A stretch of DNA of 64,000 nt from Epiperipatus broadwayi (taxonomy: Eukaryota > Onychophora > Udeonychophora > Euonychophora > Peripatidae): NCBI GenBank assembly GCA_028023455.1, contig JAQFVV010006473.1, positions 668,702 to 732,701 of the forward strand, in the 5' to 3' direction. Shown here piece after piece: positions 34,846 through 48,129 of the stretch. Every line of letters starts with the position of its first letter. Positions within the stretch are counted from its first letter, which is position 1. The notes below the pieces were generated by a model that saw only the letters and a list, made by a program, of their open reading frames with translations, was not told where the DNA came from and did not search any database. The position numbers and the translations under genes are program-made.

Positions 34846-37800
34846 CTTTTTGTAACAAATTGTAATTTAATATTGTTAAACAATATAAAAATAATATCAA
34901 AGAAAGAAGTTGAGTTTTCTAACAAAGTCACAATTACACAAAAATGTTGGGAAGCTATAAATTATAAAATGAATCTTGAAGTAAAAAGACAAGTTTACGT
35001 AGCATGAGTTACATTTGGACACTTCTTAATTTGACATATCAATATTTTATATTTTATAATTTGAGTAATAGTAATAAAAGAAACAAAATAATTTATTATA
35101 AAACAACATAATTTATTTAATGAATATAAATATGTTAATTACATATCAACCAGTGAAGCTTCCTTTAAATTAAAAATCCTTTAAATGAATAACAATAATA
35201 TCATTGTAATAGCTACCAATATCTAAATTAACATATCAAAATCAACAAATGCATGTATGATTAACAATCTGAAACATTGCCACATAAATCAAGACATCCT
35301 TAATCTCAATACCTAGTAACACAATAACCTATACACTGAGGGCTATAAAATTAAGCAATGGGTGAAATGCCTGTTATATATAAGCTTAACTTTCTATTAT
35401 AATATTTTGGGTAAGAGCATAGAAATAGCAACTACTTTTAAAGCTTCATATATAAAATATTTAAATATTAATTCTTCAACAGCTATATTATTTATAAAGA
35501 TATAAACATTATAAATTTTTGGAGAAATTATTCACTACAAAAATGAAGTCATTATAAAATGAAGCCATGGGAAATTTAAAATTAAAACTAACCAACAAAT
35601 ATCAAACTAAACATCAGTTGCCAATACATATAGAATTAAGAAAATTCCATATATATAAAATAAATATTTATGACCATTTAAACAATCATTATTTAAAATT
35701 ATAAGTATCATTAAATAACACAGATTATATATTTCATCAACTATATTGAAATAAGGCAGCTATAAAATAAAATAAACTATCATTTATTACATCTGTATTA
35801 TTTTTGAACATTATATTTAAAATGTTTGAAATGTATTACTTGCATATAGGTTTGATAATTACCCACATAGTGATTGATATAATATTTAAAATTTGTCAAT
35901 TTAAAATAGTTGATATTAACATAATATTTATGTGAAAAACAATTTATTATAAAAAAATATTTAATAAAAAATTTATAAGTTGTTTTGTAATTTTAATTTG
36001 TTTACCAATATAAAATTTTAATGTTATTCAAATTTAAGATATGGTAGGTACCTCTTCCTTCATAATGGCACTTCATCTAAAATATAGAAGATAGGCCTAT
36101 ACAAACATGTAAAAAAGAATCATGATTTTGCAGCAATTGATGATTATGAAGTAATTCTATTTATGATAGATGAAAATATGAAGACATAGATTATTCATTT
36201 GAATCCTGGTTTCCAAATTCTTGGGATAAAAACTATTTATTTACAAGCTCATTTTGAGACTTTAAAATTCAAAGTTTTCTTTTTAATTCAATAGCCAATG
36301 ATTCTGTTCACATGATCAAAACAGTTTTCTTGATAAATCATTCTTGGCTACTTGCCAGTAGAACAATAAATAATGCTTCAGTCTAATTAAATGTATATTT
36401 AAAAAAATAATTGTAAATTTTTGAAAATTAATATTTTAAAATTAAACAATTGAATTTCTTTTTAAAAAGAGGTTCTAATGCCTTTAAATAATAATAATAA
36501 TAATTCAATATTTTAAAATATTAATGAAGTCACACTTTTGAATTAATACAATTTCTTTCTATACATTTTCTTAATTTATATAACATTGAATTATATTCCA
36601 AAGGAATATATTATTTCAATATGTTACAATATATTTTGCAAAAAAAATTATTAAAAATCTAGATCCAAAATACATATATATATATTGTTTTTAATTCTAA
36701 ATGTTATTTTTACCCAGGTCTATCAACTATATAGTAATTATTAAAAAAGTCATTCAAGATAAATTTGTCTGCAATGTTTTAAAGTAATTACTGTGAAGAT
36801 TAATTATGTAGAACTAACTTACCATAAATAATTCAAACTCACAAATATAATGTAATCATTAAGTAGTGTAAAGATTTGTTTTGAATAATTCTTAGATTAT
36901 AATTTTGAATTGTATACAAAGATTTTAGATAACTAATAAATGTTCTTCCTTATATTTATCTCTACAAATAACTTGAAAAATATTTTTATTATTATTTTGT
37001 TTACTTGTCACAACTTCATTTTTATAATGCTAATTATATATTTGTTCTCTTATAAAGATATATCTAATATGACTTCTAAATATAAGATTTAATAAATTCT
37101 TTTAGAATCAAATAAAACATATATTGTCAAATTCTGAACAGAATCATTTTCCAATGAAAAATTCTAGACTGTTTTATTATAATTTGGTAATAATCCATGA
37201 CTCTATTCCTATGTAATAATCTCTCTATTCTAGAATAATTTATTGATGATGTTATTAATTCTGTACTATCTATGTAACAGACTGCATTGAATTGATAAAT
37301 CAATCAACAATCATTGATATATATGGTAAATAAAACTAAACTTTGTGATACTCACTGAATACAATATCGTTTACATTTTGGACACTGTTTTTATCCTTTG
37401 GATTCTTACTTGTAGGTATAAAATCAATTTTATTGACAATACTTTTCAGTGCAGTAGAAAAAAGAGAAACAATTATATCAAATGTTTTTTGCTGCAGATA
37501 TATTTGTATAGTTTAGTTTATTATCAAGTGATTTTTACATAAATTCCACATGATTTTTTAATATTTTATTGCAAATAAAGGTACCTCAAAAAATGAAAAA
37601 AATCTTTTTTTGATACAAACTTCAAAAATTGTTGAGACAAAGGAACAAAACTGCTATAGAATAATATTGTATCGTATTTTCTTTTTCACAACTTTTGAAG
37701 GCAGATATTATAATTGCATATTTTAATTTTATTTTAGAAATATACTATGTTTTAAAGAAGAATTATACAAGAAATGTAATTCAGATATTAGCATATTCAA

Positions 37801-37982
37801 TATTTACCTGAATGTTTGTGATGAAGGTATATTAGATGTGATAATATATTGGACTACTTCCATCATATATTATAAATGTTGAATGTTTAGAATATTTTAA
37901 ACTTTATTTAAACTTTTCAAATACAAATGACTTGTTAGTAATAGCACCTAAATAAGCAACACAGGCTAGTAATTACATAATG

Positions 37983-38015
37983 CTTTGAGTAGTAGTATTC
38001 TCCACTCTTCTTCAG
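37983..38015 (-). ncRNA. Possible decayed hammerhead of PLE 2
   Basis: Minus strand: CTGAAGA (38015-38009, fits CUGANGA), then GAGT…ACTC as a possible stem II, then AAAG where GAAA is expected. It is about 150-200 bases beyond the end of the decayed PLE endonuclease, similar to the position of the motif after PLE 1. The second core half is broken, so this is tentative. Confidence 0.25.
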
Positions 38016-38149
38016 GTGTTTCTGGTCTGACCAATGATAATATTAGCATATGATTGAAACTTCCATATTTAGATTCTTGAATATCACTCAAAACAACTGA
38101 GGTATTCTATCAAAGGCAACAGTGAATAGAAATTTCATATACTTATCTA

Positions 38150-39180
38150 TAAAGATTGCTTCAAAGTCTCCTGATCTTTCCATTTTTTTAATGAATATCT
38201 TTTTCTAATAATAACATTAATTAGAGAATTTCTGACATTATATATGACCACACTAGGCATTTGCCTTTTGTTATATCACCAACTTTTTAAATTTTTTTCT
38301 TTGCACTTTTCTTCTCTATCCAATATTTTTGTATTTTTTCAGTTGAACATATGTTCATTAGTATATACATGGTCTTCTATGGCAAACATGTCTGTTTTAT
38401 TTTTTTTAATCATTAGTTTGTGTTCTTTTAATTGCTGTTTAATGGGGCAACATATCTCATCAATGTACTTCATTCAACATTCACATGGTATTTCATAGAA
38501 GCAGTTTTTGTTTTCAACATTTCCAGTTTAAGCTTTGTAGAAGTTAAATTTCTCAAAGTATAATATGACTTTGGAAAGGTGTTCTAATATTATACTGAAT
38601 GCAGATTTTTTTGAAATTGGTCTGCCATTCCTGGTGTATAGGGATACACTATAGTAATAATAACTGTTATTCCTCTTGCTACTTTTTTGTTGTCTATTAA
38701 ATATTTTCTTGATGACAGCTAATGTATAACTATTCTTCATGACAGTTTGTTCTATATAATTGCATTTATTTTCCTGAATCATTGATTTTTAAACAATCTT
38801 CCTTTGTTTTATTTATAGTAATAGTATAAATCCATGTTTTGTGTTTCTGGTATAATTGGATGCATATGCCAAATACTTGTTAGTATGTGTTGGTTTTCTA
38901 TAAACTGTTGTTTTAACTTTGCTGTGAGGGAGTCTTGTCACAAGAACATCTAAGAATGCCAATTTTTGTTCTCATTTTGATCCTATTGTGAATTGAATTG
39001 GCAGAGATATGTTGGTGATGTGGATAAAAATGAATGTAATTATGCTTTACCATGCATCCAAACCACAAATGCATCATCAACATAGTGAAGCCATACTTTA
39101 GGTGAGACTGGAGTAGTATTTATGGCTGTAGTTTTAAGTTTTTCCATATAAATGTTACTAAGCATGATGTTTTATTAGTA
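38150..39180 (-). pseudogene. Decayed Penelope-like element, RT and EN
   Basis: Minus-strand translation in several frames gives, in order: NIYMEKLKTTAINTT, WLHYVDDAFVVW (about 39100-39058, the PLE RT catalytic YxDD box), FLDVL-type sequence near 38950, NQHILTSIWHMHPIIPETQ (38880 region; the PLE THTNKYLxxxSNHP block), then CFYEIPCEC and KYIDEI (38490-38430; GIY-YIG endonuclease with C-x-C, the second Gly of YIG replaced by Asp). Multiple stops and frameshifts. It differs from the PLE at 8.7 kb in retaining RT sequence. It encodes, or once encoded, RT plus endonuclease for target-primed insertion. Confidence 0.75.
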
Positions 39181-40120
39181 TCAAGTTGTTTGTATTTGAA
39201 AAGTTTAAATACAGTTTAAAATTGATTAGACATTCAACATTTAGTAAGAGATAATGGAAATGATCCAACATATTGTACCATTAGCATATCCAAATTTACA
39301 TGTATAATTAAAATTGATATTTCATCCTTGGCTGGATTTTTTATTTTTAATATTCCTAATTATATCAAAAATTTCATATATTTATATATTCTGTCACACT
39401 ATATTTTTTAAAATTAATATATTTAACATAAGACAATAAATATGATTTTTGATATTTATGACTTGATAATGTTAACAAAAACTTTTTTAAAATGCATCAA
39501 TGACAATTTTGTTATAACCATCTAATAAATTAATACTAATGTTGTTTATACTGTCCTCAGACTACTAATAGATTCAAAAAGTGGTGAATATTTTAATGGA
39601 ATTTGGCCAACTATGAATAAAAAACAAACAATGTCTAACAAGAGCTCATGCTGCCCTTTAAGATAAAATATTAGTCCTGTAAAGCAAGGTAGTGTTTCTA
39701 AAAGAAACAATATTTTTCATTTTTCTTATTTCCTTCTTCAGTTATTTAAATTATCATAAGCTGATTATGACATACAAACTGTGGGAATGGATCAGTGATT
39801 TATGTGACACTTCCATCTCTTAACTACATGCTACATCTATAGAATTAAGAAGTTAATAATAGGGACAAGTTTATCAGAAAGGAAGTCATTAGTTGTAATC
39901 TTTGCTAGAGACAAGAATGTCACTAATGAGTCAGTTTAGAACTAGATTTAATTATGCGAGATATTTCTGTTGGCAATGTTTAAACAATCTATTTAGGATT
40001 TACCCTGGCTACCATCCATAGAAGTGGAAGAGCCTAAAAAATGTGGTTTAAAAATGGCATGTCCCACCACATAAACTTGATAGGTTGTTGCACTTGATAG
40101 ATTATTCATTTTAACAGTAG
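39181..40120. other. AT-rich spacer before RTE relic
   Basis: No gene supported. The last 150 bases before 40200 probably belong to the leader of the RTE relic that follows (an AATAAT/AGTAAT run encoding Asn-rich sequence). Confidence 0.4.
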
Positions 40121-41260
40121 AAATAATATAAATAATAGTAATAATAATATCAGTAATAGTAAACCAAGAAACAATTATAGTACTAAAGGCAAGTATTATA
40201 CTTTTTTTCTAAATGTAGGTGCATGGAATGTTCAAACTTTATTTGATACAAACTCTTCAAGACTAGAATGAAATACTGCAGGGGTGGCTATGAAAGTGTA
40301 AAATTTGAAATTAATATAGATGGTCTTAGTAAAACTCATCTCCCGGAGAAAAGAAATTTAATAGAGTAGATAAATGAATACATATTTTATTGAAAAAGCA
40401 GATCAGTGTTAAAATTCACATTGCTCCAAATTATTTATACTCATTTTATTAGTACCTATACTCCAACATTAAATTAAGAAAATTCAGAAAAGGAGAGATT
40501 TTATTATGGTAATAACAATTAAAAATCAGATTTGTTTTCTTGGAGGCTTTAAAGCATGTGTTGGTACAAAGAGCATTTTGCCCACAAGTTATTGGAAATA
40601 ATGATATTGTACTGTAAATTCAAATGGTATATTATTATTAAATTTATGCACAATACTTAAGCTGACTATCACAAACAGATTGTTTAGGCAGAAAAACCAC
40701 TATAACAGAAAATGAATGCATGTATTCCCAAAACAATGGCATTTAATAGATGGTATTATAACTAAAAGTCAGCATACAAGTGAAGTTCACATTACATGAG
40801 TACTTACAAGCACATATTTTTGGACAGAACATAGATTAGTATGTTTTAAAATTAAAGTGGAAGTTGCATTAAAAACAGATATTATTCTAATTATCTTTAC
40901 ACAAGGAATGATGTTCACAACTTAAAAAATCTATTATACATATTAAATTTCAATAGCTATTTAATACTAAAATTGCTAATTTGGATCTTTAAATCTGTCA
41001 TAAAACTTAAGCATGCAATTTCTTTAAGTAATGTGTTATAAATACAAGTAAATTTATTTTTGAATTCACTAAAATGTAGAATTATGATTAGTTTTTTGCA
41101 CTAGTCAAAAACATATGGCATTTTCTGCTTATCAAAATAGAAGATTAAATATAGAACTTAATAATAAACATAATCTAATGGAAGAATTTCAACAAAAGAT
41201 AAAAAAGCCTTTAAAATGTTTGGTGTATTAAAACAGCACAAAAGACAAATATTCACTGAT
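40120..41260 (+). pseudogene. Decayed BovB/RTE-like LINE endonuclease region
   Basis: After an Asn-coding repeat (about 40120-40180), the + strand gives LNVGAWNVQTLFDTNSSR (40213-40270; AP-endonuclease motif 1), then ICFLGGFKACVGT (about 40530-40570; the GDFNARVG motif with Asp and Asn lost), NSNGILLLNLCTILKLTITN, HVFPKQWHLIDGII and FWTEHRLVCFKIKV (about 40825-40855; SDHRL motif as TEHRL). The order is that of an RTE-clade endonuclease of a different subfamily from the 24-27 kb copy. Stops and frameshifts throughout. Further decayed sequence ([17 protein letters not shown]) runs to 41210. Confidence 0.78.
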
Positions 41261-41266
41261 CATGAT

Positions 41267-41272
<6 letters not shown>

Positions 41273-41347
<75 letters not shown>
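41273..41347. repeat. (TA)n microsatellite, 75 bp
   Basis: Pure TA/AT dinucleotide array that interrupts or truncates the RTE relic. Confidence 0.95.
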
Positions 41348-41351
<4 letters not shown>

Positions 41352-41614
41352 ATATATTGAAAACAACACAAGGATCTGAGAAATAATGTTACATCCGAAA
41401 TCCAGAAATGAAACTTCTTACATGATCACTGCTATTAAATCCATACTTTCATATCAGATATTATTACAATGAACTTTGAACAATCATTTAAATATTAAGC
41501 TTAAAACATTTGTTGCTTTTTAATTTTCTTTTTATTGTTGTTGATAAGAGAGAAAATTAAAAGTATTTATGATGCTCATTACTTTTAATTTAATTTTGAT
41601 TTATAAATTAATAA

Positions 41615-42110
41615 AGTACTCATATAAGGCTAAAACCTTAGTACATGCACCTAACAAGAGAGACCTCTACAAATCATAATGCAAGATTCGACTTTATAAA
41701 GATAAGAGGGACCCTCTTATCTCTCAACCTATTTTCTTAATTATATAGGAAAATCTAAAGCACTTTGATTTGGGAGCAAGAAGCTAATAAATTCTTCACT
41801 GATTATGTCCACTATTTTTGTTAAACATTAACATTTGTGAAATCTTTTGATTTACGAGTCAATATTCAGATATTAAATTTAAAAATATTTTGAATCAATT
41901 TAAAGTTGTAAATATTAATTCTTATTAAGTGCAATGTCAGCATGTAATGCTTATATAAGGCTAAAATCTTAGTACATGCACCTTGAGTGCTTAATTTTAA
42001 CAAGAGAGACCGCTACAAATCATAATGCAAGATTCAAATTTATAAAGATAAGAGTGACCCTCTTATCTCTCAACCTATTTTCTTAATTATATAGGCAAAT
42101 CTAAATTTGT
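41615..42110. repeat. Direct duplication of ~150-bp unit
   Basis: Blocks 41615-41760 and 41940-42105 share TATAAGGCTAAAA.CTTAGTACATGCACC, AACAAGAGAGACC.CTACAAATCATAATGCAAGATTC and the run GATAAGAG.GACCCTCTTATCTCTCAACC (interrupted here at single differences), about 90% identical. Offset is about 330 bp. The GATAAGAGG…CCTCTTATC hairpin is conserved in both. The second copy has 20 extra bases after TGCACC. Non-coding; could be a dimeric repeat, the ends of a deleted element, or a satellite fragment. Confidence 0.75.
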
Positions 42111-44437
42111 CACAAGATATTAATAAAATATTACTGAATAAATTACATTGCCAATTAAAAACATATTTTTTTAATTATAAAAATGTTATGGTTTGCCATT
42201 TATTGTTTAATTATAAACAAGTTCATCAGAATTATAGATGAGAAATAATCATTTATCATCTAGAATAATCAAAAATGAAATCAACAATCAATCTTGTGAC
42301 TAGATTTGAAATGGGTCTATTATAGACCAGGTTAATTATTTAGTTCTTGCCAGCAAGGGACAGATTATTTATACATTAATTTGGATGCCCGAATATAAGT
42401 ATTAATACATAAAAATATAACAATTAAAAATAATGTTGGGATAGTAAAAACTTTCTGATCATCATCAATACTCTGGCCACATAGTACCATTAATGTTCTG
42501 GCCAACAATAAACTTAATTTTTAAATTAATAATTAAAATGAAATGTATTGCATGAACTTTAAAAGATATCCTCTTTGTGGCAACCAGAATTATCATCATC
42601 TGGATATCCATAAATAATAAATATAAACCCCTTTTATATAACAGACCATTATGCATAAATCCTAGCTCAGGAATAAAAGCTCTACAACTGTTATTGTGAA
42701 TAAAAGATATAATACAAACATATTTTAAATCTATTTTATGATACAGTAAATTTACTGGAATAACCTTTAACAATGAGATATCAATTTATTAATAACAATA
42801 AAAATAAAATTAAGGTCTTCAGAATATGGCTATACATATAAATTAAGCCTTCTGACATTGATTAATACAAAAAGAAATCCACTATGACACTGTAACTTAC
42901 AAATATTTTTCATTAGGTTTACATAAAACACACATATATAAGCACACAGATGTGTGGTATAATAAACATATTTGAATTATCATAAACCTATAAATGAAAT
43001 TCAATTTTTTATAATACATAATTAATAACTAATTTAACATAAACATGTGTGCACATAAAAATGCATACACACATTGACATTTATAAAAAGTAAATCTAAT
43101 AAACCAATATTATATTATCTTAATACACAATTAATTGAAAGTTAAAAATATTTATAAAATTCACACACATATATATATATATATAAGCCTTAAGATGTGC
43201 TGTGTAATAATTTAAATTAGCATGTTTGAATTATCATATACTTATATATATATATATATATATAAATTCAATTCATTTTTAATAATATAATCAAAACAAA
43301 GTTCATACCTTAAAACATATTTTTATCACTTGTTTAGCGACTTGACAGACATCTGACAGCTAACAGAATAAATGGTGACCTCAAATTCTGAGATAGATAA
43401 AGAATTCAGTCACTTGACTATAAGTATACAATGCAGCATGAACACCAAGGGGCCTACCCCAATTTAGACATTATAAGATACCACACTTGATATAAAATAA
43501 AAATGCAAAAATCTTTGCAAAGCCCTGCTTCTTTGAGTCTTAGGGAATGGAAAATACAAAACTATGCCTTACTTCTTTTCTTAAAGACTTAGATATTAGA
43601 ATCATAGCAGGACTATGTTAACTGACCATGATAAACAATGTGAAATCAGAAAGTGTATTGAAGCATAGTGCCTGAGATACAACATTCCTTGGAGTTGCAT
43701 GAAAACAAATCTTCAAGACAATGACAAAACCCTGCATCCATAATCAAAACTGAAAGTTCAGCTAAAAAAACTGCAGCAGTTCAAAACCCAATCCAATCTC
43801 CAAAATCATAGCTTTTCTATTCAACTCTAAGCATGAACTTTCTAAATAAACATTAAAACTACTATTTTATAATTTATAATTATCAATACTCTTGTCACAT
43901 ATTTTCACAGTAATTTTTAAAATGAATTCTGCATAAAATGCATATTTTTTTTCTCAGATGTGATTATATTTGAGATCATGTTGAGTGGAAATATTGTAGA
44001 AATGGCCACCAGTACACAATCACCTTTGTCCCACAGTTAATTAGCTATTTGTAATAGTGGGGAGATACAGAGGATAAACCTAAAGTGATGAGATTCATTA
44101 TCATCAACCCAAAGTCAACACAACATTTAAGTATAATTTTAAATATGAATGGAATGATATAAATATAATGTGCATGGTCTATAATGAACCCATTTTACAC
44201 AAGAATGATTGTTGATTTATTTTATTGTTTATTGCCCATGATGATAATAATGGGTACTTTTGTGTAATGCAGATGATATTATACTTAATTCTTTGTTGAT
44301 CTCTCATGCTCATTGCTCATAATACTCATTTGTATTTAATTTTATATTTTATTTGGGAATGATGATGATTTTCCATATTCTCTGATTAATCCCATTACTC
44401 CATACCATTACACTATATATATATATATATATATATA

Positions 44438-44478
<41 letters not shown>

Positions 44479-46190
44479 TGTAAAATAATACCAATAAAAA
44501 GTTTAAATATAAAATTTTAACAAGTACCAAGTATATTGTCAATGTTTTCACAGACTGACCATGAATATGATGTAAAAATATTAAGAATATATTTGGCACA
44601 ATAAATATTGTTAAAATTTTATATTTATACTCTGTATAAGTAGTATTTTATATTAATATTTAGAATGGCAGTGCATGAAAATGTTATATATTTAAATTGA
44701 ACATTGATAAAGGTATGTGTAAGAGATTGTGGTCTGGGCCAACTGATGAGTGCTGGTTCAGCACAAATATACATCTTGGTGATCATAGATCTTTTTCATA
44801 TGTCTTTCATCATTGGTTTATGATTATATCCCTCCACAAGGTGATAAAGGTGAATAAAAGCCAGTCACTATATTGCATGAGTGTGGTATAGTAAAAATAA
44901 CATTACAGAAATATTATTTACCATCCTTTATACCTGCTAAAAGGTGTTAAAAATAATCAAGCAAGAATATAAAGTAAGCTTAAATCTTACAAATAAAATA
45001 TCAAATTAAGACATCACCCCTTTAGATATATATTTATTATAAATAGTCGTTTAACAGCCAATATTACATATAAAAATACTATATAAATGAATGAAAATTA
45101 TTTAAATAGATCCTTAAAATTCCTAAAAAATGTCTTTCATAATTCAATTTGTTTTTGCAGTCTAACATTATCAGGAGATTTATATAACATTTCAAAATAT
45201 CGATAATTATGAATTCCAGTTTGATTATTATAAGTACTTGAAAAATAGTTTTAAAAATATATATTTTTTATGTTCAAGAAAATTATTTAAAATTTTCTGT
45301 AAAATCTTGCTATGTTTAATGTAAATGTTCATTTTTTGATTGAATAGATATAACCTGTTGACTTTGCATAATCAACAGCTAATATAAAGTAAAATTTATT
45401 ATATAAATTATATAGTTACAAATATTGAAATGCTAAAAAAATAGGTTAAATGTTGACAATCAATAACGAATTATCAGAGAAGGCAATCAAATGATAACCC
45501 TTGGTTGATCTATTAACTAATCGACCCTTGAAAAATTTGATCAAAAATTAGGTACTTGAACTCTCTGCCTCATTATTGTTATATACATTTTTTATTATGC
45601 CTGCATATAAGATTAATAGAATGTTTATTTCGTAGTTTCCTAAAATAATTTTGATGAAATTACACCTTTCCAAATAACAAATTTATTTAATTCTATCACT
45701 ACGATAAAATACTTAGTTTTTAATTTGTTGAATGGATACAAAATGGGTGTGGATCGCATAAATCTATCATTCTACTAAAACAATTATAAGAATATTTAAT
45801 ATGATATTTATTCTTAAGCAGATAATATTAAGATGAAAAAATGCTGTAGATATTCTTTCATTTCTAATTGATAAAACAATTATATTTTTTAAATATTTAT
45901 TATTAAATAATACACGTTTTTGGGTTGCATTAAAACATGCTTCTAATAATCTTAACTTTTTGACTCATAAAGGTTACATTGATTTATGCAGAGCATATTT
46001 ACAAATAGTTAATTACATGGGCACATAAATCTACATATTTATTATACAAAGAGTTAAATTAGCAGTCTATTTGAGGTGATTGTTACATGTAATAATTTTT
46101 GAACATATGTTTTTATATCTGGTCATGCATGACTATTGATAATAAAATGGTTACAGAATTATGGATACAATGAACTACTAAATTTGACAC
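42111..46190. other. AT-rich spacer with microsatellites
   Basis: Short (TA)n and (CA)-type runs at 43171 and 43245 and a palindromic (TA)n block at about 44412-44474. The frame at 44697-44891 has Trp, Cys and His-rich protein-like text (CKRLWSGPTDECWF) but no family I recognise, and I do not call it. No gene supported. Confidence 0.4.
44412..44474. repeat. (TA)n palindromic microsatellite
   Basis: TA run interrupted once by AGTA, giving two arms that can pair. Confidence 0.9.
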
Positions 46191-46198
46191 AACTTAAT

Positions 46199-46318
46199 TA
46201 AGTAATTGCGCTTTACGCAAAAAAGTGAAGCTTGTCTCAATCTTATTAAAACGTTATATGGCTTAGCGCTTTCAGAGACCTTCACTTTTTTGCGTAAAGC
46301 GCAATCTAAATTACTTAC
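46199..46318. repeat. Small foldback/MITE-like element
   Basis: About 120 bp: left arm TAAGTAATTGCGCTTTACGC… (46199-46238) and right arm …GCGTAAAGCGCAATCTAAATTACTTA (46275-46318) are inverted copies, with CACTTTTTTGCG/CGCAAAAAAGTG in the middle of the arms. The loop of about 35 bases is unique. The CG-containing GCGCTTTACGC motif stands out from the AT-rich background. The ends suggest a possible TA or TTA target, not proven. Confidence 0.75.
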
Positions 46319-47247
46319 TAATCAAAGGTCAAGTAGAAAACTAGTATTTTATAACTTAATTAAATAAAATCAATATACATGTTGAACATGCTTTTAGATA
46401 AAATATTGCTAAAATCGCCAATTTCTGCTCTTTTCTTGCAAAGCGCTAGCTAATTTTACATTTTTCTCCAGTGCATATTGTTAATTGTATTAAATGTTTT
46501 ACATTTAGTGAACAAAACTTAAGATAGTGTCACTAAATATATAATGTGGGTTAATCTAAATTGAAGTTTTATCTCTTAATTCACACATTTAGTTTAGTCA
46601 TTTGTCTATGTCAAATATGGCAACATGACTTCTGTCACACGATGATGGTAATATGACTAATTCCAATGTTGCCAAATGTTCAGTTAAGTCAAGAAATAAT
46701 GATGCAAACCAGCATCAAAGTATGAATCAAATCAAAACTCTTTACTGAGATTTCACAAACCTACTATGAAAGATATTGAAAGCCTTGAATTTTTCATGGC
46801 CTTCGCTTCTGAAAATAACAAGCTTCTTTCTTCTATTACTTTGCCTGAAGAAGTGATACAAAACATTTTTGATAAATTCAACTCAACGATACGTATGAAT
46901 CTTTTTGACGCTTTCAAATATTTTTTTTTTTTTTACAAATAGGTCTCTTATATTAGTGATAGACATTTTATGCTCACTGTATAAATTCCCAAGAGAACTA
47001 TTATATAAAACACTGAGCACAATCAATATGTGGGATAGCATATTACAAATAGCTGACCATCCACATTTTTGATATATTGTTTTAGAAATCTACATGGAAA
47101 ACAACATATTCAAAAGGCAAATCAAAATATCCTTGGAAACTAGATACCTATTAAAGTAAATCGGCATAGGAAAATATCTCAAAAATACTTGAAAATGCAT
47201 ATCTAAACTTTTTAACAAATGATTTTAAAAAAGTTCTTGGTAACATT

Positions 47248-47526
47248 TTGAGTTTACAGCCAATTTATTTTAAAGACACACTGATATCAACTTTCGAAAA
47301 TAACTATGAATTAAGGGTATTGCTACATAATAATGTCAATCCACATACTATACCTTTACAGACAACTGATCAGGAAGCAACATTATTGATATTTATTAGA
47401 GGTATTAAGCTCCAATGTTTCCAGTGTGGCATTTACAGACATTTATCCATAAATTGTTCCAATGCAAAATGTAAGGATTATAACATGATTCATATACTGA
47501 GACACCAATGTACTCTAAATAAATAG
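47248..47526 (+). pseudogene. LINE ORF1-like fragment, CCHC zinc knuckle
   Basis: A 92-residue frame. CFQCGIYRHLSINC at 57-70 is a perfect C-x2-C-x4-H-x4-C knuckle, followed by a second Cys cluster (NAKCKDY…RHQC). ORF1/gag-like proteins of jockey-type LINEs bind element RNA through such knuckles. The frame begins without a conserved start and the preceding ORF1 region (46740-47240) is fragmented, so it is a remnant. The residues before the knuckle (ATLLIFIRGIKLQCF) have the usual short hydrophobic lead-in. Confidence 0.65.
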
Positions 47527-48129
47527 CAAATTGAGACAAATATTATTGCCATAACCTCAGAAAAAGAAAATATTCCAGAAATAATCAAAAGTCAACTTTA
47601 TAAGAAAAATAATATCAAAGAAAAACAAAACACAGATTATGCTATAAGTGACTCAACTATCTTCATTACCATAAACAAAACATTAACTTAAATGACAGCT
47701 TAACACTGTGTATGACAAAAGTATTTATGATAACAAATAGTGAAACCACTAAAAAAAGTAGGTCAGTCAACCAGTAAGAAACTGATAACAAAGAAACAAA
47801 ATGCATTGGAAATAAACCCTAGTGAAAATGATATTTTTTTTAAAATAAGGACACCCCAAAAAAGTTAAAAACTATTTAGGATATGAATAATAAATTTTCA
47901 GACATCTCTGAAGATGGCATAGTGGACATGAAAATACTAAATTACAACTCACAATAAAAACAACAATAATCATGTAGTCATACCTCATTACCTGACAGCA
48001 CTGGTTTTACACATATTAATAATAACACAATAATACATTTAAAAAACAAATAAGTTTAAATTATTTATAGTTTCCACTGAAAGTTACATTTACAGATATA
48101 GATTAAGTAGTCATTTATGACAAAACTTA

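Larger units (their letters stand above)
33346..37980. other. AT-rich spacer
   Basis: It contains the SINE remnant (33675-33775) and the CATCA-type pentamer repeat (34807-34845). Otherwise anonymous; no gene supported. Confidence 0.45.

Noticed and set aside
38244-38782. Two 84-codon frames on opposite strands
   Set aside because: The plus-strand frame is antisense to a decayed PLE; the minus-strand frame is part of that PLE and is covered by the pseudogene call.
42465-42773. 102-codon minus-strand frame
   Set aside because: Hydrophobic chance frame in AT-rich DNA without motif, signal or related copy.
44697-44891. 64-codon frame with CKRLWSGPTDECWF
   Set aside because: Looks somewhat protein-like, but no family was recognised and no continuation or related copy is seen in the window.
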